A DNA stretch of 59,100 bases from an uncultured Caryophanales bacterium (GTDB taxonomy: Bacteria; Bacillota_I; Bacilli_A; RF39; UBA660): the NCBI GenBank assembly GCA_946624985.1, contig CAMOSQ010000006.1, positions 1-59,100 on the forward strand. The letters are read 5' to 3'. The notes below the pieces were generated by a model. The model did not search any database and had not been told where the DNA came from. It saw only the letters and a program-made list of their open reading frames with translations. Positions 9,346 to 17,845 of the stretch are shown in pieces (position 1 is the first letter of the stretch; every line of letters starts with the position of its first letter). The position numbers and the translations under genes were made by a program.

Positions 9346-11109
9346 ATGGAAAATATTTACAGAGATAATTATTGTGGTTTAATTAATCCTCAAATGATTG
9401 GTAAGTCAGTTAGACTTGCTGGATTTGTTGAAAATATAAGAGACCATGGTGGAGTAATATTTGTTGATGTTAGAGATAATACTGGTATTATTCAAGTTGT
9501 TTCTAACGATGAAGATATGTTTAAAGATTTAACTCGTGAATCAAGTATTACTTTAAGTGGTGTTGTTAGAGCTAGAGCTGAAGAAGATTATAATGATAAA
9601 ATTTCAACAGGTACCATTGAAGTTTTAGTTGATAAAGTTGAAATATTAGGACGTGCTTTAAACGATTTACCTTTTGATATTAAAACAAGCCATAATACTA
9701 GTGAAGAAGTTAGAAATAAATATCGTTATTTATACTTAAGAAGTTCAAAAATGCAAAAAAATTTAAAACTTAGAAGTGATGTATTACATTTTCTAAGAAA
9801 TAAAATGTATGATCTAGGTTTTACTGAAGTTCAAACACCTATTTTAACAGCATCATCACCAGAAGGCGCAAGAGATTTCTTAGTTCCTTCACGTAAGTTT
9901 AGAGGAAAGTTCTATGCTCTTCCTCAAGCTCCTCAAATATTCAAACAATTACTTATGGTAAGTGGTGTTGATAAGTATTTCCAAGTTGCGCCATGCTTTA
10001 GAGATGAAGACTCGAGAATCGATAGAACACTAGAATTTTATCAATTAGATTTTGAAATGAGCTTTGTTACAGAAGAAGATGTTTACAAAGTTGGAGAAGA
10101 AATATTCTATGATGTATTTACTAAGTTTAGTAATAAAAAAGTTTCACAAAAACCTTTTAGAAGAATTAATTATGAAGATGCGATGCTTAAATATGGATCA
10201 GATAAACCAGATTTAAGAAATCCACTTGAAATTATTGACTTAACAAAAGAATTTAGTAATACTACATTCAAACCTTTCCAAAACAGCATTGTTAGAGGTA
10301 TTAAGGTAGATGATTTAGCTAGTAAGTCTAATAGTTGGTTTAATGAAGTTGTAGACTACGCAAAAAGTATAGGAATGCCAGGTATTGGTTATATTACTGT
10401 TAATGAAGATATGACATTTAAAGGACCTATTGATAAATTCTTATCAGATGAAGAAAGAAAAAATTTAATAGATGTTGCTGATTTAAAAGTAAATAGTGTA
10501 TTATTCTTTATAGCAGATAAAAACAAAAATTTAGTATCTAAACAAGCAGGATTAATCAGAACAGAACTAGGTAGAAAACTAGATCTAATAGACAACAATA
10601 AATTAGAACTATGCATTATTAATAACTTTCCAATGTTTGAATATAATGAAGAAACTAAGAAGTATGATTTTGGACACAATCCATTTAGTATGCCACAAGG
10701 TGGATTAGATGCTTTAAATAATTCCAATATTGAAGATATAAAAGCATATCAATTTGACTTTGTATGTAATGGCTTTGAAATGGCTAGTGGAGCAGTCAGA
10801 AATCATGATGTTGAAATACTTGAAAAAGCATTCAGCATGGTTGGGTATGATAAATCTGTAGTAGAGGAGAAGTTTGGATCACTATATAATGCATTTAAAT
10901 TTGGCGCTCCACCTCATGCAGGTATGGGTCCAGGAATAGATAGAATAATAATGCTACTATGCGATGAACCTAACTTAAGAGAAGTTCAAGCATTCCCACC
11001 ACTTGCTAGCGGTCAAGATTTAATGATGGGATCACCAAGTGAAGTTAGTGAAGAACAACTAAGAGAAGTACACATTAAGATAAGACAAAGCATAAATGTC
11101 GAAAAATAG
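9346..11109 (+). CDS. aspS: aspartyl-tRNA synthetase
   Basis: Class II aaRS motifs: FRDEDSRIDRTLEFYQLDFEMSF, GAPPHAGMGPGIDRIIMLL. Confidence 0.96.
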   Translation: MENIYRDNYCGLINPQMIGKSVRLAGFVENIRDHGGVIFVDVRDNTGIIQVVSNDEDMFKDLTRESSITLSGVVRARAEEDYNDKISTGTIEVLVDKVEILGRALNDLPFDIKTSHNTSEEVRNKYRYLYLRSSKMQKNLKLRSDVLHFLRNKMYDLGFTEVQTPILTASSPEGARDFLVPSRKFRGKFYALPQAPQIFKQLLMVSGVDKYFQVAPCFRDEDSRIDRTLEFYQLDFEMSFVTEEDVYKVGEEIFYDVFTKFSNKKVSQKPFRRINYEDAMLKYGSDKPDLRNPLEIIDLTKEFSNTTFKPFQNSIVRGIKVDDLASKSNSWFNEVVDYAKSIGMPGIGYITVNEDMTFKGPIDKFLSDEERKNLIDVADLKVNSVLFFIADKNKNLVSKQAGLIRTELGRKLDLIDNNKLELCIINNFPMFEYNEETKKYDFGHNPFSMPQGGLDALNNSNIEDIKAYQFDFVCNGFEMASGAVRNHDVEILEKAFSMVGYDKSVVEEKFGSLYNAFKFGAPPHAGMGPGIDRIIMLLCDEPNLREVQAFPPLASGQDLMMGSPSEVSEEQLREVHIKIRQSINVEK

Positions 11110-11132
11110 AAGATATAGTCTTCTATTTTTTT
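11102..11132 (+). terminator. Rho-independent terminator after aspS
   Basis: AATAGAAGA-TATAG-TCTTCTATT + T-run. Confidence 0.75.
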
Positions 11133-11152
11133 AATTTTTTTTAAAAAAAGTA

Positions 11153-11181
11153 TTGCATATTGTTTAAATATATTATATAAT
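11153..11181 (+). promoter_or_regulatory. sigma-A type promoter of tRNA-Asn/tRNA-Glu
   Basis: TTGCAT-17 bp-TATAAT. Confidence 0.75.
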
Positions 11182-11227
11182 CTATTTGTCTTTGTTATTT
11201 GAGACGAAAATAAAATGACGACAAACT

Positions 11228-11303
11228 GCCCAATTAGCTCAGCCGGTAGAGCATATGACTGTTAATCATAGGGTCGCAGGTCCGAGTCCTGCATTGGGCG
11301 CCA
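11228..11303 (+). tRNA. tRNA-Asn (GTT)
   Basis: Acceptor GCCCAAT/ATTGGGC, discriminator G, encoded CCA, anticodon loop CTGTTAA. Confidence 0.93.
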
Positions 11304-11312
11304 TTTTATTTT

Positions 11313-11389
11313 GGCCCGTTGGTGAAGTGGTTCAACACACATGCCTTTCACGCATGCATTCATGGGTTCAAATCCCGTACGGGTCACCA
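11313..11389 (+). tRNA. tRNA-Glu (TTC)
   Basis: Acceptor GGCCCGT/ACGGGTC, discriminator A, CCA, anticodon loop CTTTCAC. Confidence 0.93.
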
Positions 11390-11402
11390 ATAAGAAATAA
11401 AT

Positions 11403-11424
11403 CTAGGATATTCCTAGTTTTTTT
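11403..11424 (+). terminator. terminator of tRNA operon
   Basis: CTAGGA-TAT-TCCTAG-TTTTTTT. Confidence 0.75.
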
Positions 11425-11425
11425 G

Positions 11426-11454
11426 TTGACCTCATTTTAATAAAATGATATAAT
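11426..11454 (+). promoter_or_regulatory. strong sigma-A promoter of candidate small RNA
   Basis: TTGACC-17 bp-TATAAT. Confidence 0.8.
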
Positions 11455-11456
11455 TT

Positions 11457-11542
11457 ACTAGGAATTTGGAATTAAATCCAATTCCTAGTAGTTATCACTT
11501 TTCTGAATTTCTTATGATGAAAACCAGAAAGTTTTTTTTTTT
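11457..11542 (+). ncRNA. candidate small RNA, two hairpins, no ORF
   Basis: Near-consensus promoter; CTAGGAATTTGGA/TCCAATTCCTAG hairpin; ACTTTTCTG.../CCAGAAAGT + T11 terminator. Confidence 0.55.
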
Positions 11543-11681
11543 ATAAACAAAATTTATTTATGGCTATTCTGTAAATATTATGTAAAAATATGTTTATTTT
11601 AGTTGAAAAAAATGCTATAATGTTATATAGGGTAGAAGAATAAAAAGTTTAATATGTTTATATTAGAAAGGAGTTGGCTTT

Positions 11682-13226
11682 ATGGATGTAAATTTAGAAT
11701 TAGTTAAACAAATTATATCCAGCGATGAACTATGCGATAAAGTCAATTCCGGCGATAATAAAGAAACATATATTAATCAAATAAAAGAATATATTCTAAA
11801 ACTAATTAATGAAGATGTTAGCTCTAATATGGAATATATAATTAGATATTTAAAAAAATTTGTTATAAATAAAGAAGACATTTTCTTTAATAATATATTA
11901 CTAAAACTATATAGCTTAGATCTTAAAAACAAAGAATTCCTAGAACTTCTAGAAACATTAAACTTCAATAATATTAAACAAATACTAATAAAAAAATACG
12001 ATGAAATAATAAAAAATAAAACAAAAATTTCAAAAAGCGAATTAATCAAAATACTTAATCTATATTGTTATACAAATTCAAAATATATTTTACCCGTAGA
12101 ATATATAAACTATCTTGTTTATTACATATATTCAATGAAAATAGAACTAAACTATGATTTAATATCATATTTTTATAAACAATTCGCCCTAAGTTTTGCA
12201 GAAAGTAAAAATCTTAATACAACATTTGTGATACTAGACGAAGAAATTAAATACGATCCATACTATGACAATATAAAAAATAAAATAGTTTTATACAAAA
12301 AAAATATTAAAAACCAAATAGATGAATCAGTACTTGCTGATATATTCTATCAAATCACATATCTATATATACTAAAAGGAATAAACGATAACAAGATATA
12401 TACATATGAACAATTAAAACTCGTAAAAGAAATATGCCTAATAAGTATACTAGGCAGTGAATACTATGAAAAAAATTACGGTGAAGTAAGCTATTCTACA
12501 TACTTAAAAAAACAATCTATAAATACTGTTTCTAATTACTTTAACAAATTAGGACTAGAATTAAAAAAAGAAGAAATAATAGATACAATTAAAATAGAAG
12601 AAGAATTAGACGATGAAACAGATAAAATTATTTCAATTGATATACTATTTGACACTGTTCTAAAAAAAGAAAACCCTAATTTAATATCAACCCTTGTTAG
12701 AAACTACCCAATTTTAGGAAGTGAATACAAAAATAATAAAAAGAAATCATTACTTACATTAATACAAGATATTTATAATAATAAAAAATTACTTGTAACC
12801 TTAAACAAAGATCTAGAGTGGCATAATAAAAAATCAAAAGATCCAATAGTACAACCAAAAATAGAAAAACTAAATAATAAAATATCCGTATGTACAAGCT
12901 ATATTGGAGTAATGAACTCAATCATTATGAATGGAGATCTAACCAGTTATGACTTACTAAGAAGCATAAGCGATTTAATCACATACAATCATTCAAATAA
13001 ACTAATTAAAAATGATACTTATTTAGTTTTAAGTGAAGTAATTCCTAAAAAAATAAAAAAACTGTGTCAAACAAGAAATAAATCATACAAAGAAAACTTA
13101 AAGAAAAAAATAATAAAATGTTATTTAGATTCAATGAGTCTTATAAAAAACAATCAAGATACATTGTATTTTATGAAAATATATTCTACACTAGAATTCT
13201 GCATATCTGCATTAGATGTTGATTAA
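11682..13226 (+). CDS. hypothetical protein, 514 aa, Lys/Ile/Asn-rich, predicted helical
   Basis: Long ORF with RBS AAAGGAG; no recognised motif. Confidence 0.8.
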   Translation: MDVNLELVKQIISSDELCDKVNSGDNKETYINQIKEYILKLINEDVSSNMEYIIRYLKKFVINKEDIFFNNILLKLYSLDLKNKEFLELLETLNFNNIKQILIKKYDEIIKNKTKISKSELIKILNLYCYTNSKYILPVEYINYLVYYIYSMKIELNYDLISYFYKQFALSFAESKNLNTTFVILDEEIKYDPYYDNIKNKIVLYKKNIKNQIDESVLADIFYQITYLYILKGINDNKIYTYEQLKLVKEICLISILGSEYYEKNYGEVSYSTYLKKQSINTVSNYFNKLGLELKKEEIIDTIKIEEELDDETDKIISIDILFDTVLKKENPNLISTLVRNYPILGSEYKNNKKKSLLTLIQDIYNNKKLLVTLNKDLEWHNKKSKDPIVQPKIEKLNNKISVCTSYIGVMNSIIMNGDLTSYDLLRSISDLITYNHSNKLIKNDTYLVLSEVIPKKIKKLCQTRNKSYKENLKKKIIKCYLDSMSLIKNNQDTLYFMKIYSTLEFCISALDVD

Positions 13227-13265
13227 CATAAACATTTATAATATAATATTTTACTGGTGATTATT

Positions 13266-14243
13266 ATGTTTTATATCGGAAATATAAAAATAAAAAATCC
13301 TGTAGCACTCGCGCCAATGGCAGGAATATCAAACGCATCATATATAAAAATATGTGAAGAAATGGGAGCCTCCTATGCAGTAACTGAATTAATTAGTTCA
13401 GAAGCAATTATTAGAGATAATAAAAAAACATTCGATATGCTTGAAGGATTAGATAAATTAAAAATTCCATATGCCATACAAATATTTGGAGGAAATCCAA
13501 AAAATATGGGATTATCCGCAAAAATAATTTGCGAAAAATTTAATCCATCAATAATCGATATAAATATGGGATGTCCAGTACCTAAAGTGGCAATAAGAAG
13601 CGAAGCAGGAAGCTCACTATTAAAAAATCCAAATCTAATATATGAAATTGTTAAATCAGTAGTAGATAATGTATCAATACCAGTTACAGTTAAAATTAGA
13701 AGTGGCTGGGATAACTTCAATATTAATGCAGTAGAAAATGCAAAAATAATTGAGAGTGCTGGCGCAAGCGCTATATGCGTACATCCAAGAACACGAGCTC
13801 AAGGATATACAGGACACTCTGACTGGAATATAATAAAAAAAGTAAAAGAATCAGTCTCTATACCAGTTATTGGAAATGGAGATATTAATAATTGTTATGA
13901 TGCAAAAAAAATGTTGGAAGAAACAAAATGCGATGCAATTATGATAGGAAGAGCCTGTATTGGAAATCCATGGATAATAAAAGAAACAATAAACTACTTA
14001 GAAAAAAATGAATTACCAAAAAAAATAGACTTAAAAGAAAAAATAAAAATAATAAAAAAACACATAAAATATCTATTAGAAGTCAAACCAGAACGTGTAG
14101 TCGTTCTAGAAATGAGAATGCACATTAGTAAATACTTAAAAGGAATAAACGGTGCATCAAGTATTAATACATTAATAAATAAATCAAAAACAATTAAAGA
14201 AATTTATGATATTTTAAATGAATTGGAGGATAAAAATGTTTAA
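13266..14243 (+). CDS. dusB: tRNA-dihydrouridine synthase
   Basis: NPVALAPMAGISNASY, DINMGCPVPKVA, VKIRSGWD, CVHPRTRAQGYTGHSDW, IGNGDI. Confidence 0.93.
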   Translation: MFYIGNIKIKNPVALAPMAGISNASYIKICEEMGASYAVTELISSEAIIRDNKKTFDMLEGLDKLKIPYAIQIFGGNPKNMGLSAKIICEKFNPSIIDINMGCPVPKVAIRSEAGSSLLKNPNLIYEIVKSVVDNVSIPVTVKIRSGWDNFNINAVENAKIIESAGASAICVHPRTRAQGYTGHSDWNIIKKVKESVSIPVIGNGDINNCYDAKKMLEETKCDAIMIGRACIGNPWIIKETINYLEKNELPKKIDLKEKIKIIKKHIKYLLEVKPERVVVLEMRMHISKYLKGINGASSINTLINKSKTIKEIYDILNELEDKNV

Positions 14244-14820
14244 AAAAAGATTACCTGCGTATATTATAGATATATTAATTGTAAGTATAATTCTTTACTT
14301 TATAAGTCTATTAATACCAACAAGTTCAAATCTAAATAATTTAAATAATGAACTTTTAGAAATAAACAACAACTTTATAAAAGGTGAATTAGGAATAAGA
14401 ACTTATTTAAATCAATATGCAACAATTTTTTATAGTATGGATAAAGAACTATTCCTAACAAGTTTAATAAATGTTTTTATTTGCATTATATACTTTGTTG
14501 TTATTCCACTTTATAACAATGGACAAACAATCGGGAAAAAAAAATTAGGAATTAAAATAGTAAGTAAAGATGATAAAGACGCAACAGCAAACAGCCTAAT
14601 ATTAAGATATTTAATGATAGATGGAATAGGAGTTTCAATACTATCAATGTGTTCATTATTCATAATAAATGGCCTTAATTATTTAATAATTACATCAATT
14701 CTTAATTTTTTGCAATTTTTAGTAGTAGTTATCAGTATTTTTATGGTATTATATAGGCATGATTTTAAAAGCTTACCTGATTTAATAGCAGGTACAAAAG
14801 TAATTGAGGTGAAAAAATGA
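14236..14820 (+). CDS. RDD-family membrane protein
   Basis: KKRLPAYIIDILIVSIILYF N-terminus, NGQTIGKKKLGIKIV. Confidence 0.8.
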   Translation: MFKKRLPAYIIDILIVSIILYFISLLIPTSSNLNNLNNELLEINNNFIKGELGIRTYLNQYATIFYSMDKELFLTSLINVFICIIYFVVIPLYNNGQTIGKKKLGIKIVSKDDKDATANSLILRYLMIDGIGVSILSMCSLFIINGLNYLIITSILNFLQFLVVVISIFMVLYRHDFKSLPDLIAGTKVIEVKK

Positions 14821-16286
14821 AAGAATATAGTGAACAAGAATTAATAAGAAGAGAAAAAGTAGAAGAAATAAAAAAAGTATGCAATCCATACCAAGAAAAA
14901 TATGAAGTCAATTATTCATTAAAAAAAGCACAATTACTAGATGATGGTACAACAGACGTAAGAGTAGCTGGTAGAATTGTATTTATTAGAAAAATGGGAA
15001 AGTTAAGTTTTCTTAAATTAAGAGATTTAGAAGGAGAAATGCAAGTTTCTATAAAAATAGACTGTGTAGGAGAAGAAAAATATTCTTTCTTCAAATCAAA
15101 TATCGATTTAGGAGACTTTATAGGAGTATGTGGCGAAATATTTACTACTCAGACTGGTGAAAAAACAGTAAGAGCAGATAACTTTGAATTCTTAGGAAAA
15201 GCATTAAGACCACTTCCAGAAAAATTCCATGGTCTTGTTGATATTGAACAAAAATATCGTCAAAGATACGTTGACTTAATCACTAATGAAGAATCAAGAA
15301 AAATATTCTTAGGAAGAAGTAAATATTACTTATTTATGAGAAATTACTTAGCAGAAAATGGATTCTTAGAAGTAGAAACTCCTATTATTCAAACAAGTGT
15401 TAGTGGTGCTAGTGCTAAACCATTCTTCACTCACTATAATGCGTTAGACCTAGACTGTAACTTAAGAATTGCACCAGAATGTTATTTAAAGGAATGTATT
15501 GTTGCTGGATATGACAAAGTTTTTGAAGTAGCTAAATGCTTTAGAAATGAAGGAATGGATCCACAACATAATCCAGAATTTACTCAAATAGAATGGTACT
15601 GTGCATATTGGAACTTTGAAGATAATATAAATTTCTTTGAAAAATTCCTAAGAGATTCAATAGAATTCTTAACAGGAAAAACTGTTATTACAAGTGGAGG
15701 AAACGAATTAGACTTCTCTAAACCGTTTGAAAGAGTTAATTACATAGAAAAACTAACAGAAATATTAGGTTTTGATTTCTTAAGAGAAACTGATGTTGAT
15801 GCGTACAAAGCTAAAGTAGTGGAAAAAGGATTCTTTAATTTAAAAGATATGGAAGAATACAAGAGTCTTGCTCAGTTAACTGATTTCTTATATAAAAAAT
15901 TATTAAGAGCAAATACTATTGGACCAGTTGTTATGTATAATTATCCAGCTATTTTAAAACCACTAGCTAGAAGAAACGATAATGATCCTGACACTGTTGA
16001 TTGTTTCCAAGTTGTAGTTAATGGTGCAGAAATATGTAATGCATACTCAGAATTAGTTAATCCAATTGAACAAAGAAAATCATTTGAACAACAACTAGAA
16101 GCAAAAGCTCAAGGTGATGATGAGACTATGGATATGGATGAGGATTATCTATCAGCAATGGAACAAGGAATGCCACCAATATCAGGACTTGGTGTTGGAA
16201 TCGATAGACTAATTATGCTTGCATACGATGCTCCATCATTAAGAGATGTTATATTATTCCCAACGATGAAACCAATTGAAAAGTAA
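14817..16286 (+). CDS. lysS: lysyl-tRNA synthetase (class II)
   Basis: FRNEGMDPQHNPEFTQIEWYCAYW, GLGVGIDRLIML. Confidence 0.95.
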   Translation: MKEYSEQELIRREKVEEIKKVCNPYQEKYEVNYSLKKAQLLDDGTTDVRVAGRIVFIRKMGKLSFLKLRDLEGEMQVSIKIDCVGEEKYSFFKSNIDLGDFIGVCGEIFTTQTGEKTVRADNFEFLGKALRPLPEKFHGLVDIEQKYRQRYVDLITNEESRKIFLGRSKYYLFMRNYLAENGFLEVETPIIQTSVSGASAKPFFTHYNALDLDCNLRIAPECYLKECIVAGYDKVFEVAKCFRNEGMDPQHNPEFTQIEWYCAYWNFEDNINFFEKFLRDSIEFLTGKTVITSGGNELDFSKPFERVNYIEKLTEILGFDFLRETDVDAYKAKVVEKGFFNLKDMEEYKSLAQLTDFLYKKLLRANTIGPVVMYNYPAILKPLARRNDNDPDTVDCFQVVVNGAEICNAYSELVNPIEQRKSFEQQLEAKAQGDDETMDMDEDYLSAMEQGMPPISGLGVGIDRLIMLAYDAPSLRDVILFPTMKPIEK

Positions 16287-16308
16287 GTCATATGATTTAC
16301 TTTTTTTG
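16283..16308 (+). terminator. Rho-independent terminator
   Basis: AGTAAGTC-ATAT-GATTTACT + T7. Confidence 0.6.
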
Positions 16309-16342
16309 TTTATAAATGATATAATACTTTTGGAGTGATGAT

Positions 16343-16804
16343 ATGAGAGATTTTGAAAAAATTAGTTTTGAACAATTTTGTAAAGACATAAAAGATGATA
16401 GAAAACTATATGATAGTTATAAATTACCAACACGTAGTTCAAGCAAAACTGCAGGATATGATTTTTATTTAATAGAAGATGTTACTTTAAATCCTGGTGA
16501 GATTGTTAAGATTCCAACTGGTATCAAAGCCTATTACGGTGAAGATGAAGTATTATTTTTAATCGTTAGAAGTTCCACTGGATTTAAATATAATATAAGA
16601 CTTGTTAATCAAGTGGGTGTGATTGATGCGGATTATTATAATAATAGTAGTAATGAAGGCCATATGTTTGTAAAACTTCAAAATGAAAGTGATAATGTAT
16701 ATACATTTAATGCCGGTGACAGATTAGTTCAAGGAATATTTATGAAATATTTAACAACTGATAGTGATTTAAATTTAGAAAAAGAAAGAACTTCTGATAA
16801 GTAA
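16343..16804 (+). CDS. dUTPase-like protein
   Basis: SSKTAGYDFYLIEDVTLNPGEIVKIPTGIKAYY, VRSSTGFKYNIRLVNQVGVIDADYY, AGDRLVQGIF. Confidence 0.85.
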   Translation: MRDFEKISFEQFCKDIKDDRKLYDSYKLPTRSSSKTAGYDFYLIEDVTLNPGEIVKIPTGIKAYYGEDEVLFLIVRSSTGFKYNIRLVNQVGVIDADYYNNSSNEGHMFVKLQNESDNVYTFNAGDRLVQGIFMKYLTTDSDLNLEKERTSDK

Positions 16805-16862
16805 GTTAACACTTACTTTTTTTCTTTATATTATTGCGAAAGTTTTATAAATAAGTTATAAT
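16801..16862 (+). repeat. 62-bp direct repeat copy A (terminator + promoter cassette)
   Basis: gtaagttaacacttacttttttt...ttgcgaaagttttataaataagttataat; near-identical to 17757-17818. Confidence 0.85.
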
Positions 16863-16888
16863 TAGACTATATAAATGAGGTGATTAGT

Positions 16889-17764
16889 GTGATAAATTTT
16901 TCTAATGCTCAAGAAGTTTTGAATAGTTACAGTGGTTCTGAGAAAAAAAAGACATTAATTTATAATGATAAAAGATATTTAGTTAAATTTCCAGATCCTA
17001 TAAGAGAAAAAAATAAAAATATTTCATATATAAATAATGCTTTTTCTGAGTATATTGGAAGCAGCATATTTAATATGGTTGGTATTCCTGCTCAAAATAC
17101 ATTACTTGGTATATATGAATATAATAATAAAGAAAAGATTGTTTGCGCTTGTGAAGATTTTACTGATTATTCTCATAACTTATATGAGTTTGAGAGGTTG
17201 GCTCTTAGTATTAATCCTGATAAAAAAATTGATACTGAACTTTCTGATATAATGTATTCGATTTCTGAAATTTGTAAGAATATGTCTGTTATTAATATTA
17301 CAGAGAGTATTAAGGATAAATTTTGGGATATGTTTATTATTGATTTTTTGATAGGTAATACTGATAGACATAATGGAAATTGGGGATTATTGATTGATTT
17401 GGAGAGTAGTTCTGCTGTTTTTTCTCCAATATATGATTGTGGATCTTGTTTGAATCCTTTATTAGAGGATTCTGATATTGAGGAATTATCTGAAACTGAA
17501 ATTAAGAATCTTTCTATCAATTGTTACTCTTGCATTAAGGAAGATAGTAAAAAGATTAATTATGCTCAGTATATTAAAAGTATGAAAAATCAGGATTGCA
17601 GTGATGCTTTGGTTAGAATTTTTAATAATATTAATATTTTTGATATTAATAAGTTTATAGATGATATTTCTTGTATTTCTTTAGTTAGAAAGAATTTTTA
17701 TAAGCAACTAATTTCTTATAGATATGAAATATTAAAAAAAATATATGAAAAACTTAGTAAGTAA
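16889..17764 (+). CDS. HipA/CtkA-like serine/threonine kinase
   Basis: IIDFLIGNTDRHNGNWGLLIDL...FSPIYDCGSCLNP kinase motifs; GTG start after GAGGTG RBS. Confidence 0.78.
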   Translation: MINFSNAQEVLNSYSGSEKKKTLIYNDKRYLVKFPDPIREKNKNISYINNAFSEYIGSSIFNMVGIPAQNTLLGIYEYNNKEKIVCACEDFTDYSHNLYEFERLALSINPDKKIDTELSDIMYSISEICKNMSVINITESIKDKFWDMFIIDFLIGNTDRHNGNWGLLIDLESSSAVFSPIYDCGSCLNPLLEDSDIEELSETEIKNLSINCYSCIKEDSKKINYAQYIKSMKNQDCSDALVRIFNNINIFDINKFIDDISCISLVRKNFYKQLISYRYEILKKIYEKLSK

Positions 17765-17818
17765 ATACTTACTTTTTTTTTATATATTATTGCGAAAGTT
17801 TTATAAATAAGTTATAAT
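17757..17818 (+). repeat. 62-bp direct repeat copy B (terminator + promoter cassette)
   Basis: gtaagtaaatacttac-T-run...ttgcgaaagttttataaataagttataat. Confidence 0.85.
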
Positions 17819-17845
17819 AATTTGTGTAGAAATGAGGTAATGTTA

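Noticed and set aside
11255-11440. 61-aa + strand ORF MTVNHRVAGPSPALGAILFW...
   Set aside because: Lies across tRNA-Asn and tRNA-Glu sequence; not coding.
11457-11542. C/D-box-like RTGATGA and CTGA motifs in the sRNA candidate
   Set aside because: C/D box guide RNAs are archaeal/eukaryotic; short motif match by chance in a bacterial genome.
16889-17764. Complete HipBA toxin-antitoxin system
   Set aside because: No HTH HipB-like gene is adjacent; neighbours are dut-like and ackA.
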